A stretch of DNA of 43,122 bases. Origin: Terriglobia bacterium (lineage in GTDB: Bacteria; Acidobacteriota; Terriglobia; Bryobacterales; Bryobacteraceae). Below the pieces are notes generated by a model, which made no database searches, was not told where the DNA came from, and saw only the letters and a list, made by a program, of their open reading frames with translations. Made by a program: the position numbers and the translations under genes. This document shows, one piece after another, positions 28,197 to 36,291 of the stretch (the first letter of the stretch is position 1; every line of letters starts with the position of its first letter). The stretch spans positions 1-43,122 of the forward strand of contig JAENWC010000197.1 of the NCBI GenBank assembly GCA_016650235.1, read 5' to 3'.

Positions 28197-28204
28197 CGGT
28201 ACCC

Positions 28205-29140
28205 TTACATGCCGGACTGGCGGTACCAGTCGATCGTTTTCCGGATTCCATCCTCCAGCTTTGTGGAAGCGCTCCAGCCGAACTCGGCGGTGGCGCGGCG
28301 CGTATCCAGTTTGCGGCGCGGTTGCCCGTTGGGCTGCGAGGCGTCCCAGCGGACTGCGCCGTCAAACCCGCAAAGCCGCGCGGTGGTTGTGACCAGTTCC
28401 GCAATCGAGATCTCTTCCCCGCTGCCCAGGTTGACCGGGTCCGCTTTGTCGTAGCGCTCGGCCGCCTCGATGAGTCCTTCGGCGGCATCCTCGACGTATA
28501 GAAACTCGCGCGTCGGCGTACCGTCGCCCCAACCTACAATCTCCGCCGCGCCTTCCTTGCGGGCGTTTTCGCACTTGCGGATGAGGGCGGGAATCACGTG
28601 CGAGGTGTGCGGATCAAAATTGTCACGGGGCCCATAGAGATTGACAGGTAACAGGTAGATGGCATTCATGCCGTACTGCTCGCGATAGGCCTGGCATTGG
28701 ACCAGCAGCGCCTTCTTGGCCACCCCGTAGGGCGCATTGGTCTCCTCCGGATAGCCGTTCCAGAGATCGTCTTCCTGAAATGGCACCGGGGTGAACTTGG
28801 GATAAGCGCAGATAGTGCCGGTGACGATGGTCTTTTCGACGCCGGCCCGGCGCGCCTGCTCGATCAACTCGATTCCCATGATGGCGTTCTCGTAGAAGAA
28901 TCGCCCGGGGTTGTCGCGGTTGGCTCCAATCCCGCCCACCGACGCGGCCAGGTGAAACAGAACTTCGGGACGCGCCTCGTCCAGCATCCTGGCGATGGCT
29001 GCCGGTTTGGTGAGATCGTACTCCCGTTTGCGCGGAACGTGGACCGCGCCGCAACCCCGGGCCAACAGTTTCTCAACGACAAACGATCCAAGAAATCCGC
29101 CGCCGCCGGTAACGCAGACGCGCCTTCCCCGCAGGTCCAT
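28205..29140 (-). CDS. fcl: GDP-L-fucose synthase
   Basis: NADPH-dependent epimerase/reductase converting GDP-4-keto-6-deoxymannose to GDP-L-fucose. The 311-residue protein has the Rossmann motif [10 protein letters not shown], the catalytic Ser/Tyr/Lys set (TGTICAYP and YGVAK) and family segments [12 protein letters not shown] and [11 protein letters not shown] favour the ATG at 29138-29140, which shares one base with the gmd stop (TGATG); a TTG one codon earlier is possible. Adjacent gmd supplies the substrate. Confidence 0.93.
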   Translation of the reverse strand: MDLRGRRVCVTGGGGFLGSFVVEKLLARGCGAVHVPRKREYDLTKPAAIARMLDEARPEVLFHLAASVGGIGANRDNPGRFFYENAIMGIELIEQARRAGVEKTIVTGTICAYPKFTPVPFQEDDLWNGYPEETNAPYGVAKKALLVQCQAYREQYGMNAIYLLPVNLYGPRDNFDPHTSHVIPALIRKCENARKEGAAEIVGWGDGTPTREFLYVEDAAEGLIEAAERYDKADPVNLGSGEEISIAELVTTTARLCGFDGAVRWDASQPNGQPRRKLDTRRATAEFGWSASTKLEDGIRKTIDWYRQSGM

Positions 29141-30156
29141 CAATCCTCTTCCCCCACCGGCTTGAGGATGCCGGCGCGGCGGTCTTCCAGTTCGGCCAGT
29201 TCGGCGTCTACCATGAGACCCACCAGTTCCTGGAAACCCACCTTGTGACGCCAGCCGAGCTGCGCGTGCGCTTTGGAGGCATCCGCTTCCAGCGCGTCCA
29301 CCTCGGCCGGGCGCAGGTAACGCTCATCCATGGCGACATACTCTTTCCAATCGAGGCCGGCGTGACCGAACGCTTGTTCCACAAACTCCTTTACGCTGTG
29401 CATTGCGCCGGTGCCGATGCAGAAGTCACTGGGCGAAGCCTGCTGTAGCATCATCCACATTGCCTCGACATACTCGGGCGCATAGCCCCAGTCGCGGCGG
29501 GCGTCCAGATTCCCCAGGTAGAGTTTCGATTGCAGCCCGAGCTTAATGCGGGCCACGGCGCGCGCCACTTTGCGCGTGACAAAGGTCTCGCCCCGGCGCG
29601 GCGACTCATGGTTAAACAGAATGCCGCTCACCGCGAACAGCTTGTAGCTCTCACGGTAGTTCACCGTCGCGAAATGGGCGAATAGTTTGGCGCAGGCGTA
29701 CGGGCTGCGCGGGTGGAACGGGGTGTCCTCGTTCTGTGGCGGTGGCGCCGAGCCGTACATTTCGCTGGAAGAGGCCTGGTAGAAGCGCGTCTGAATCCCA
29801 GTCTGCCGGATGCATTCGAGCAGCCGCAGCGCGCCGGTGCCGGTAATGTCGGAAGTGTATTCGGGGATATCGAAGCTGACGCGGACGTGGCTTTGCGCGG
29901 CCAGGTTGTAAACCTCGTCCGGCTGTATTTTGTAGAGCAACTGCGAAAGACTGCCCGCATCGGATAGATCGGCAAAGTGCATGAAGAAGCGTGTGCCGTG
30001 CTCGTGCAGGTCACGATAGATGCCGTCGACGCGTTCCGTATTGAAACTGCTGGACCGGCGTTTGATGCCGTGCACCTGGTACCCCTTGCGCAGGAGGAAC
30101 TCGGCCAAGTAAGATCCATCCTGACCGGTGACACCGGTAATCAAAGCTCGTTTCAT
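29140..30156 (-). CDS. gmd: GDP-mannose 4,6-dehydratase
   Basis: First committed step of GDP-6-deoxyhexose synthesis; 338 residues, close to the usual length. It shows the Rossmann [11 protein letters not shown], the [13 protein letters not shown] segment of the family, the catalytic block SSSEMYG with the Tyr-x3-Lys in YACAK, and [15 protein letters not shown]. It is the first gene of the operon. No strong ribosome site is visible before the ATG at 30156, which lies 21 bases from the stop of the decayed MATE gene. Confidence 0.95.
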   Translation of the reverse strand: MKRALITGVTGQDGSYLAEFLLRKGYQVHGIKRRSSSFNTERVDGIYRDLHEHGTRFFMHFADLSDAGSLSQLLYKIQPDEVYNLAAQSHVRVSFDIPEYTSDITGTGALRLLECIRQTGIQTRFYQASSSEMYGSAPPPQNEDTPFHPRSPYACAKLFAHFATVNYRESYKLFAVSGILFNHESPRRGETFVTRKVARAVARIKLGLQSKLYLGNLDARRDWGYAPEYVEAMWMMLQQASPSDFCIGTGAMHSVKEFVEQAFGHAGLDWKEYVAMDERYLRPAEVDALEADASKAHAQLGWRHKVGFQELVGLMVDAELAELEDRRAGILKPVGEED

Positions 30157-30177
30157 GTTGGGAACAACAATTATCGC

Positions 30178-30470
30178 TTAGATCCGCTGCTGCTTCCACC
30201 GCCCGCGCCGGAAAATGACGGCGCTCACAACGGCCAGCGTGCAGGCGGCGATGGTAATGGCAAGAAAAACTCCGTTGGGTCCGAGCCCCATCGGTATGGC
30301 CAGCACATAGGCCAGCGGAATCTGCCACAGCCAGTGGCAGACCAGGTTGATGTAGGTGGGCGTCACCGTGTCAACCGGCGCCGTTGAATCCTTGCACCAG
30401 CACCATGCCATAGGCGTAGAACAGATACCCGTAGCTGATGAACCGAAGGCAGGGCCGCGCCGTAGGACGT
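30178..30470 (-). pseudogene. 3' remnant of a MATE-family efflux transporter
   Basis: Only the last part of a MATE (NorM-like) protein remains. An upstream frame gives [20 protein letters not shown] and then FNGAG before a stop. One base over, the protein resumes as DTVTPTYINLVCHWLWQIPL to the natural TAA at 30178-30180. Removing one T on the minus strand near 30373-30374 restores the family sequence. About 350 N-terminal residues are absent. The 5' end borders group II intron sequence. The intact frame of 77 residues is too short to be a transporter. Confidence 0.75.
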
Positions 30471-30490
30471 AAGCATTCGTAGATTATGGC

Positions 30491-30572
30491 GCAGTTCCAG
30501 CTATGGCTTGCTGGCCCGTTTCCATATACCCCCTTTCAAACCGTACGTGCGGCTTTCCCGCACACGGCTTAA
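30491..30572 (-). mobile_element. 3' end of a group II intron (domains V and VI), remnant
   Basis: On the minus strand 30572-30538 reads AAGCCGTGTGCGG, GAAA, GCCGCAC, GT, ACGGTTT. This is the domain V hairpin of group II introns: the AGC catalytic triad region, a GNRA-like GAAA loop, and the two-base bulge before the closing ACGGU strand. One base is missing near the loop relative to the usual 34. Downstream (30531-30491) a second stem-loop can be drawn, TATGG with CCATA outside and CCAGC with GCTGG inside, as expected for domain VI. No reverse transcriptase or maturase frame is present in the 110 bases upstream, so the element is incapable of moving by itself. Confidence 0.65.
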
Positions 30573-30684
30573 CGATGATCTTCGGTGGAGTGGCTTGCGA
30601 TGGATAGCGCGCGCTACGCGGGATGCCGAGGTTTCAAATGGTCCTGAGCCGCCTGAACCTGGCGTCCTGATTGACAGGCCTGTC

Positions 30685-31161
30685 CTACTCGTCTTTGTGA
30701 ATCTGCGTGGCGAGGAAGTTATCCAGGCCCACTTCACTGATCATATGGAGCTGGGCTTCCAGCCAGTCCACGTGCTCTTCCTCATCCAGCAGGACCTTCT
30801 CAAACAGGTCGCGCGAGCCGTTGTCGCCGACCTCGGTGGCATACTTGATGGCGGCGTTGAGCTTGGGCAGCGCTTCGAGCTCCAGCGCCAGGTCGTTTTC
30901 AAACTGTTGTTTGACGTTCTTGCCAATGCGTAGCGGTAACAACTCCTGCATGCTCGGAGTGCCGTCCAGGAACAGGATGCGCTCCAGAAAGCCTTCGGCG
31001 TGCCGCATCTCCTCGATGGATTCCTTGCGCACGTGAGCGTAGAGGCGTTTGTAGCCCCAGTTGTTTAGCATTTCAGCATGCAGAAAGTACTGGTTGATCG
31101 CGGTCAACTCCGCCTTGAGCATGTCATTGAGAAATTGAATAACCTTCTTGTCGCCTTTCAA
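30685..31161 (-). CDS. bfr: Bacterioferritin
   Basis: Iron-storage 24-mer subunit of 158 residues. All ferroxidase ligands are present: Glu18, Glu51, His54, Glu94, Glu127 and His130. Met52, which ligates the intersubunit haem, is also present and marks it as Bfr rather than ferritin. The start is TTG at 31159-31161 with GGAGG five bases upstream, aligned with the usual MKGD start. It lies 18 bases after rsmI on the same strand, so the two may be cotranscribed. Confidence 0.95.
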   Translation of the reverse strand: MKGDKKVIQFLNDMLKAELTAINQYFLHAEMLNNWGYKRLYAHVRKESIEEMRHAEGFLERILFLDGTPSMQELLPLRIGKNVKQQFENDLALELEALPKLNAAIKYATEVGDNGSRDLFEKVLLDEEEHVDWLEAQLHMISEVGLDNFLATQIHKDE

Positions 31162-31179
31162 GTTCGCCTCCAGACCTAA

Positions 31180-32025
31180 TTATATACCCTCCGGGGTGAG
31201 CCGCTTGTACACGTCGCGCTTGCCGAGATTGTACCGCCGGGCCACCTCTTTGATGGCGTCCATGCGCGGCATCCCGCCGGACTGCAGGTGGTCCACTTCT
31301 GAGGCCAGGTCCACCTCGCCGGCGGAGGGAGTTCGTTTTGCCATCTTGCCCATCTTGCCTATTATGAGGGTGATCTCCCCCTTGATGGCCGGGCGGGCGG
31401 ACAGCAGGGCGTGCACTTGAGAGGCGGTGCCGCGCAGGAACTCCTCGTGCAGTTTAGTGAGTTCACGGGCCACGACAACCGGACGCTCCGCCCCGAGCAC
31501 CTGTTCGATGTCGGCCAGGGAGTCGAGGATGCGGTGCGGGGCTTCGTAGAACACGATTGTCTCCTCAACCTCCAGCAGGAGCTCAAGTTGCTTCAGGCGT
31601 TGGGTTCGTTTGGCAGGCAGGAATCCGGCGAACCGGAAGGCGTCGGTCGGGAGGCCGCTGGCTGAAAGAGCCGCCACGGCCGCCGACGGTCCGGGAATGG
31701 GAACCACCGGGATGGAGACAGCAATGGCAGCCTCCACCAACCGGAAGCCTGGGTCGGAGACGAGGGGAGTGCCAGCGTCGGAGATCAATGCCACAGAATC
31801 GCCGGCGAGCAGGCGCTCGACCAGTTGCTGCGAGCGGCCAACCTCGTTGTGTTCATGGCAGCTCAGTAGTGGAGTGGAAATCTCCAAATGATCCAACAGT
31901 TTGCGCGAGTGGCGCGTATCCTCGCAGGCGATGACAGCCACCTGTCGCAGCGTACTCACCGCCCTGAGCGTGATGTCGTCCAGATTGCCGATGGGGGTGG
32001 AGACCAGGAAAAGTGTACCCGGCAT
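31180..32025 (-). CDS. rsmI: 16S rRNA (cytidine(1402)-2'-O)-methyltransferase RsmI
   Basis: SAM-dependent methyltransferase that modifies the decoding centre of 16S rRNA; 281 residues. Family blocks are VSTPIGNLDDITLRA, ACEDTRHS, ISDAGTPLVSDPG, PIPGPSA, GFLPAKR and FYEAPHRI. The C-terminal tail holds a helix-turn-helix-like segment (IKEVARRYNLGKRDVYKRL). The ATG is at 32023-32025. It precedes bfr by 18 bases. Confidence 0.95.
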   Translation of the reverse strand: MPGTLFLVSTPIGNLDDITLRAVSTLRQVAVIACEDTRHSRKLLDHLEISTPLLSCHEHNEVGRSQQLVERLLAGDSVALISDAGTPLVSDPGFRLVEAAIAVSIPVVPIPGPSAAVAALSASGLPTDAFRFAGFLPAKRTQRLKQLELLLEVEETIVFYEAPHRILDSLADIEQVLGAERPVVVARELTKLHEEFLRGTASQVHALLSARPAIKGEITLIIGKMGKMAKRTPSAGEVDLASEVDHLQSGGMPRMDAIKEVARRYNLGKRDVYKRLTPEGI

Positions 32026-32145
32026 ACTAAGGAAAGTATCCCACCATCAAGCTTTCGCCGTATGGAGACCAATCTGGCGGATAGTTTGCTCGCCGCCTCG
32101 CTTTTTCATATAATCCAGTCATGCCGATAGCGAGGTAGAACGGAA

Positions 32146-32556
32146 GTGTCCCCCAATCCTCAACACAAAACCGGTACCCTGATTCATGAACTGCACTCCC
32201 GGTTGACCGGTGGGTTCGGCGATGAAAAAGGGGGGCTGCTGCGGGAATTGCAGTCCCGCCTGGAGCGGGGCGACGAGAAGGCAGGTGCTCTCATCCGGGA
32301 GTTGCAGTCACTCAGTTTAGCCGGATTTCCAACTCGGGAAGGGCCGCCGGCCCTACCCGCAGGCGCAAGAGATGCTCCAACCACAACCGCCCTAAGCGGC
32401 ATTCGCACACGTGTAGTGGAAGGCGTGGCCGAAAGAATCCTGCGCCAATGGGGCTCGCTCCCGGAAGCCAAGCTTGCCAGTCTCGAGGCCGAAGTCGCCG
32501 CGGTGCTCATCGACATGGTGTTCGACCAACTGATTTCCCCGGGCAAGGGACCTTGA
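32146..32556 (+). CDS. Unknown protein with three repeats of a G-x-L-x-x-E-L-x-S motif
   Basis: The 136-residue product starts at GTG with a GAGG nine bases upstream. The first 55 residues contain three copies of a short repeat (GTLIHELHSRL, GGLLRELQSRL, GALIRELQSLS), the first two followed by a spacer ending in GDEK. These should be amphipathic helices. The C-terminal half (about 80-136) is helical, with a hydrophobic face. There is no signal peptide and I recognise no family. It sits between divergent rsmI and convergent tsaC. Its similar codon use to the neighbours supports it as a gene. Confidence 0.5.
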   Translation: MSPNPQHKTGTLIHELHSRLTGGFGDEKGGLLRELQSRLERGDEKAGALIRELQSLSLAGFPTREGPPALPAGARDAPTTTALSGIRTRVVEGVAERILRQWGSLPEAKLASLEAEVAAVLIDMVFDQLISPGKGP

Positions 32557-32601
32557 CGCGCTAGATCCGAACATCAGGAAGCCATGAGGTCGAGGGTAGG
32601 G

Positions 32602-33519
32602 CTAAAGGTGCGAAGCCCGCCGTAGGCGATCCATAATCCCGGTCCATTCCGGCCCTGCCGGCGGCTGCTCAATCCCAATCCAATCGAAACCCATCGTATC
32701 GAGTTCGTGCAGTTTGGCGTAGAGCGCTGCCGCATACGCAGCCGCGGCGCGCGGCATGACAATGAAATGCGTCTCCGCCTTCGGAGTCCATCCTAGAACC
32801 GCTCCCCGGCCCGCGGGAAGCGAATCACCACGCGCCAGCAGGACCACCTGAGTGCGCGGGCTGTAGTGGCGCGGGTGCAGTCCGGGGGATGGCTGCGCGC
32901 CGGCCTGATTCGCGTGCAAACTCACCGGGCCGATCAGCGCTTCCAACTCTTCTCTGGAAATCATACCGGGCCGCAGCAGCACAGGTTTTCCCACCAGGGA
33001 AATTACCGTGGATTCAATTCCCACCTCGCACGCGCCGCCATCCAGCACCATCTCCACGGCATCGCCAAGCGAGACGTGCGCGGCTTTTGTCGGGCTGAGT
33101 TCGGTAAACCGGTTCGCACTCGGCGCCGCTAGCGGAACTCCCGCCGCACGGATCAGCGCCAATGCCACCGGGTGCGACGGAACACGCAACGCCACAGTGT
33201 CCAATCCCGCCGTTACGTTATCCGGCACCGAGGCGTGCTTGCGTAGCACTATCGTCAAAGGACCTGGCCAGTAGCGGCGCGCCAGCGCCTCGGCTGCCCC
33301 CGGCCACTCGGCTGCCAGTTCCCGCGCCATCTCCACCGATGCCGCATGCACAATCAGCGGATTGGTGGACGGCCTCCCCTTCACCGCAAAGATCCGCGCC
33401 ACCGCGTTCGGATCGAGCGCATTGGCGCCCAACCCGTAGACCGTTTCCGTGGGAAAAGCCACCAGGCCTCCTGCGCGAAGCACTGCGGCCGCACGGCGAA
33501 GCTCCTCGTCCGGAATCAT
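32602..33519 (-). CDS. tsaC: L-threonylcarbamoyladenylate synthase (Sua5/YwlC type)
   Basis: Makes threonylcarbamoyl-AMP for the universal t6A37 tRNA modification; 305 residues, with the extra C-terminal Sua5 domain. Motifs: FPTETVYGLG, the KGRP segment, WPGPLTIVL, SANRFTELSPT, and the linker HYSPRTQVVLL that joins the two domains. The ATG overlaps the prfB stop by four bases (ATGA), so it is part of a coupled set phosphoesterase-prfB-tsaC. Confidence 0.94.
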   Translation of the reverse strand: MIPDEELRRAAAVLRAGGLVAFPTETVYGLGANALDPNAVARIFAVKGRPSTNPLIVHAASVEMARELAAEWPGAAEALARRYWPGPLTIVLRKHASVPDNVTAGLDTVALRVPSHPVALALIRAAGVPLAAPSANRFTELSPTKAAHVSLGDAVEMVLDGGACEVGIESTVISLVGKPVLLRPGMISREELEALIGPVSLHANQAGAQPSPGLHPRHYSPRTQVVLLARGDSLPAGRGAVLGWTPKAETHFIVMPRAAAAYAAALYAKLHELDTMGFDWIGIEQPPAGPEWTGIMDRLRRASHL

Positions 33520-34650
33520 TCGGGCAGGTCGTCTTTGCCATCCCCGGCCGTTTTGCCGGTCCTACGGAACACGAGCCAGGCGTGGATCAGATCGTCGAGA
33601 TCACCGTCCAGTACACGATCCACATCGCCTACGGCAAGCTTGGTGCGATGGTCTTTGATCAGCCGGTAGGGTGCAAGTACATAGCTGCGGATCTGGCTGC
33701 CGAAGTTGATGTCGGCCTTGGAATCCTCGAGCTTCTTCTCCTCGGCCCGGCGCTTGTTCATCTCGTGCTCATACAGGCGCGCGCGTAATTGCTTGATCGC
33801 GGTGGCGCGGTTCTTATGTTGGGAACGCTCGTTCTGGCACTGTACGACGAGGCCAGTGGGAAGGTGGGTCATGCGCACGGCCGACTCCGTGCGGTTGACG
33901 TGCTGGCCGCCTGCCCCGGAGGCGCGAAACACGTCCACCCGCAGTTCCTCCGGCTTGATGTCGATCTTGATGTCGTCGTCGATCTGCGGAAAAACAAAGA
34001 CCGAGGCGAATGAGGTGTGCCGGCGCGCGTTAGAGTCAAACGGCGAGATGCGCACCAGCCGGTGCACCCCTACTTCCGATTGCAGCAGCCCGAAGGCGTT
34101 CTCCCCGTTCACCTCGAAGGTAACCGACTTGATGCCGGCCGCTTCCCCGTCCAACCGGTCCGTGATGGTGGTGTGCATGCCCTTGCGTTCCGCCCAACGC
34201 AGGTACAACCGCTCCAGCATCTCAGCCCAATCCTGACTCTCGGTGCCGCCAGCCCCGGGGTGAATCGTGATAATCGCGCTGAGCGAGTCATTCTCCCCGG
34301 CCAGCAGCATCCCGTCTTCCATGGTCTGCAGGACCCCGGTGAACTTGCGAATCTCGCTTTCCAGCTCCGCCGTTACGTTCTCACCTTCCCGCCCCAGGGT
34401 GAATAACGTGTCGATGTCGCTGACCCGGGCGGCTACCTCGCTGTCCTTGGTGACAAACTCCTCCAGCCGCTTGCGGGCTTGCAGGATTTTCTGGCTTTTC
34501 TCCGGTTGGTCCCAGAAGCCGGGCGCGGAGACCACCTCTTCCAGCGCCTTCATTTCGGCTACTTTGCTGGGCGCGTCAAAGATAGCTCCGCACAGCGTCA
34601 GCTTGCTGGCGGAGCGTAGCATACTCTCTTTCCAATTCGTCGAGGGTCAT
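33516..34650 (-). CDS. prfB: Peptide chain release factor 2, expressed by programmed +1 frameshift
   Basis: Recognises UGA and UAA stop codons. Translation starts at ATG 34648-34650 and reads 24 codons to CTT, followed by an in-frame TGA (34576-34578). A +1 slip at CTT-TGA-C reaches the main frame, giving GAC, GCG and onward (join of 34650-34579 and 34577-33516), 377 residues in all. The tripeptide SPF (202-204) is the RF2 specificity loop, and the catalytic GGQ (247-249) lies in GAGGQHVN. The ATG overlaps the phosphoesterase stop (ATGA). A naive call that begins in the main frame at 34622 would be wrong. Confidence 0.96.
34575..34593 (-). promoter_or_regulatory. prfB autoregulatory +1 frameshift site
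   Basis: The minus strand reads GCGGAGCTATCTTTGAC: a Shine-Dalgarno-like GGAG, a TAT spacer, the slippery CTT and the TGA-C stop context. It is nearly the same as the well-known E. coli site. Low RF2 levels slow termination at the UGA and favour the shift, so RF2 controls its own amount. Confidence 0.9.
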
Positions 34651-35264
34651 ATAGGCTCTGATGTTATCTTATCAAACTCGAGCAGATAGCCTTTCTTGCC
34701 CACGTTCACGCCAACGGTTGCGCCAATCTTATCCGAGGCCCCTTCGGCTTCATGGATGTGTCCGCAGAAGAAGTATGGAGGCTGGTGGGTATCCAGAAAC
34801 TGTCGAATTGAGGCGCTGCCAAAGTGCCTGTTGGGGCTGGCCCGGTCCAGCAGCGTGCCCTTGGGCGGGCAGTGGCATATAAGAATCAGCGGCTGGAGGG
34901 GCGCAAAAACAGCCAGCCGCGTAGCCAACTCCGCTTCGCTATATTCGCCAGGAGTGTCGAACGGTGTGGGGTTCGAATAGCCCAGGCCGCCAATGTGGTA
35001 ACCGGCCACCTTCATCGAGTGCCCATGGAAGTTATTCAACTTGTGCCGTTTACACAAACCCTCAATGTCGCCCTCGGATTCGTGGTTGCCTGGCAAAACG
35101 AACACCTTCTCGCCGCGCCTCGACAGAATCTGGCCGGCCGCGTCCAACCCGCGCGCCCAGCTCACCATGTCACCGGCGGCAAAGTAGTAGTCGGCCTCGA
35201 TGGCCATCAACTCCTCCAGCCTCTTGAGGTCACTGTGTATGTCGGAAAAGATGAGAATCTTCAT
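34647..35264 (-). CDS. Calcineurin-like metallophosphoesterase
   Basis: Two-metal phosphoesterase of 205 residues; the substrate is unknown. The start is the ATG at 35262-35264 (KILIFSDIHSDL); a longer frame to 35612 only shadows pyrE. Metal ligands are Asp8 and His10 in SDIH, Asp32 in AAGDM, Asn60-His61 in PGNHE, a His in ICHCPP, and GHIHE. The stop overlaps prfB by four bases (ATGA). The start is 27 bases from divergent pyrE. Confidence 0.9.
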   Translation of the reverse strand: MKILIFSDIHSDLKRLEELMAIEADYYFAAGDMVSWARGLDAAGQILSRRGEKVFVLPGNHESEGDIEGLCKRHKLNNFHGHSMKVAGYHIGGLGYSNPTPFDTPGEYSEAELATRLAVFAPLQPLILICHCPPKGTLLDRASPNRHFGSASIRQFLDTHQPPYFFCGHIHEAEGASDKIGATVGVNVGKKGYLLEFDKITSEPI

Positions 35265-35291
35265 GTACCCTATCAGTCTAGGAGCAAATGC

Positions 35292-35849
35292 ATGAGTTTG
35301 GAACAGGACCGTGAGAAACTGCGCAGGATTCTCACCGCCATCTCCGTCCGCCGCGGGCAGGAGTTCACCCTCGCCAGCGGACGCAAGAGCGATGTCTATG
35401 TGGACGCGCGCGTCACCACCTGCCGCGCTGAGGCTATGCCGTTGATCGGGCGGCTTTTTCTCGACAAGATCAGGGAGCGGGGCTGGAAACCGGCCGCTGT
35501 CGGCGGGCTGACGATGGGCGCTGATCCGATCGTCATCGCGGTGGCAAGGGAAAGTGTCGAGGCAGGACCGGTGGTGAACGCCTTCCTGGTACGAAAGGAA
35601 GCCAAGGGGCATGGAATGCGCCGGCAGATTGAGGGACTTTCGGAAACCTCACCGCTCGACGTCGTGATTGTGGACGACGTTTGCACAACCGGCGATTCCA
35701 CCGTCAAGGCCATACAGGCCTCGCGCGAGGCCGGCCTAAACGTTCTCGGCGCTCTCTGCCTGGTGGATCGGGAAGAAGGCGCTCGCGAGAACATCGAGGC
35801 CGGGCTCGGATGCCCGTTCGACCGTATCTTCCGCGTGGCGGAGATCTAG
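35292..35849 (+). CDS. pyrE: Orotate phosphoribosyltransferase
   Basis: Pyrimidine biosynthesis enzyme joining orotate and PRPP to form OMP; 185 residues. I chose the ATG at 35292, with AGGAG eight bases upstream. It shows FTLASGRKSDVYVDAR, the flexible-loop RKEAKGHG, and the PRPP-binding loop VVIVDDVCTTGDS (124-136). It stands alone on the plus strand, 27 bases from the divergent phosphoesterase. A 125-base piece of it (35617-35741) reappears at the end of the window. Confidence 0.95.
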   Translation: MSLEQDREKLRRILTAISVRRGQEFTLASGRKSDVYVDARVTTCRAEAMPLIGRLFLDKIRERGWKPAAVGGLTMGADPIVIAVARESVEAGPVVNAFLVRKEAKGHGMRRQIEGLSETSPLDVVIVDDVCTTGDSTVKAIQASREAGLNVLGALCLVDREEGARENIEAGLGCPFDRIFRVAEI

Positions 35850-36291
35850 TGTTGCTAACCGTGATCAAAGGGAGCGGCGCCCCTAAACTTTTACGCGGGA
35901 CTAAGGCCCCGCGGGGTAGAGCCTCGGCGCGACACAAGACCACGCCTCGACTCGCTGAAGCAGCCGCGCCGCCGTATTACTGTTGGTCGTGCCCTGATGG
36001 TACTTTGGGTGGTACTCAGGGCCACCCATCCAACCCCGGAGAGGCCAGGCACTTTTGCTACGGAATCCCTGGTCAGCCTTCACCTGCACAAGTGACCGCG
36101 GGAGGCTTGTCTGTTCAGGTTGCTTAAGGCAGACGCTACTTACTCCCAACAGCGACTAGCTTTCCATCTTGTCCGGTGAGAACTGTTCGGGCGTCTGCGC
36201 CGGCACATACTCTGGCATGAACCAGAACGCCAGCAACAGGCCTACCGCGGTTCGGTCGATATTCGCTCGCATAAGCAGATGCCTCGATCCA
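35850..36291. other. Intergenic region with possible gene remnants
   Basis: 442 bases between convergent pyrE and the VOC-glycosidase gene with no gene that I can support. It contains a GC-rich near-palindrome (GGAGCGGCGCCCC at about 35871) and a hairpin at 35992-36021, where CCCTGA pairs with TCAGGG and GTAC with GTAC. On the minus strand, 36272-36156 encodes 38 residues that include a hydrophobic stretch and YVPAQTPEQFSPDKMES. The last part resembles the N-terminal motif of VanZ-like membrane proteins, so it may be a truncated relic (weak evidence). No terminator with a T-run is seen after pyrE. Confidence 0.35.

Noticed and set aside
34824-35291. N-terminal extension of pyrE by 156 codons
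   Set aside because: It overlaps the divergent phosphoesterase gene; the ATG at 35292 has a proper ribosome site and the normal PyrE start.
35901-36149. Minus-strand frame of 82 codons between pyrE and the fusion gene
   Set aside because: Odd composition, no motif and no ribosome site; it crosses the hairpin region and looks like chance.
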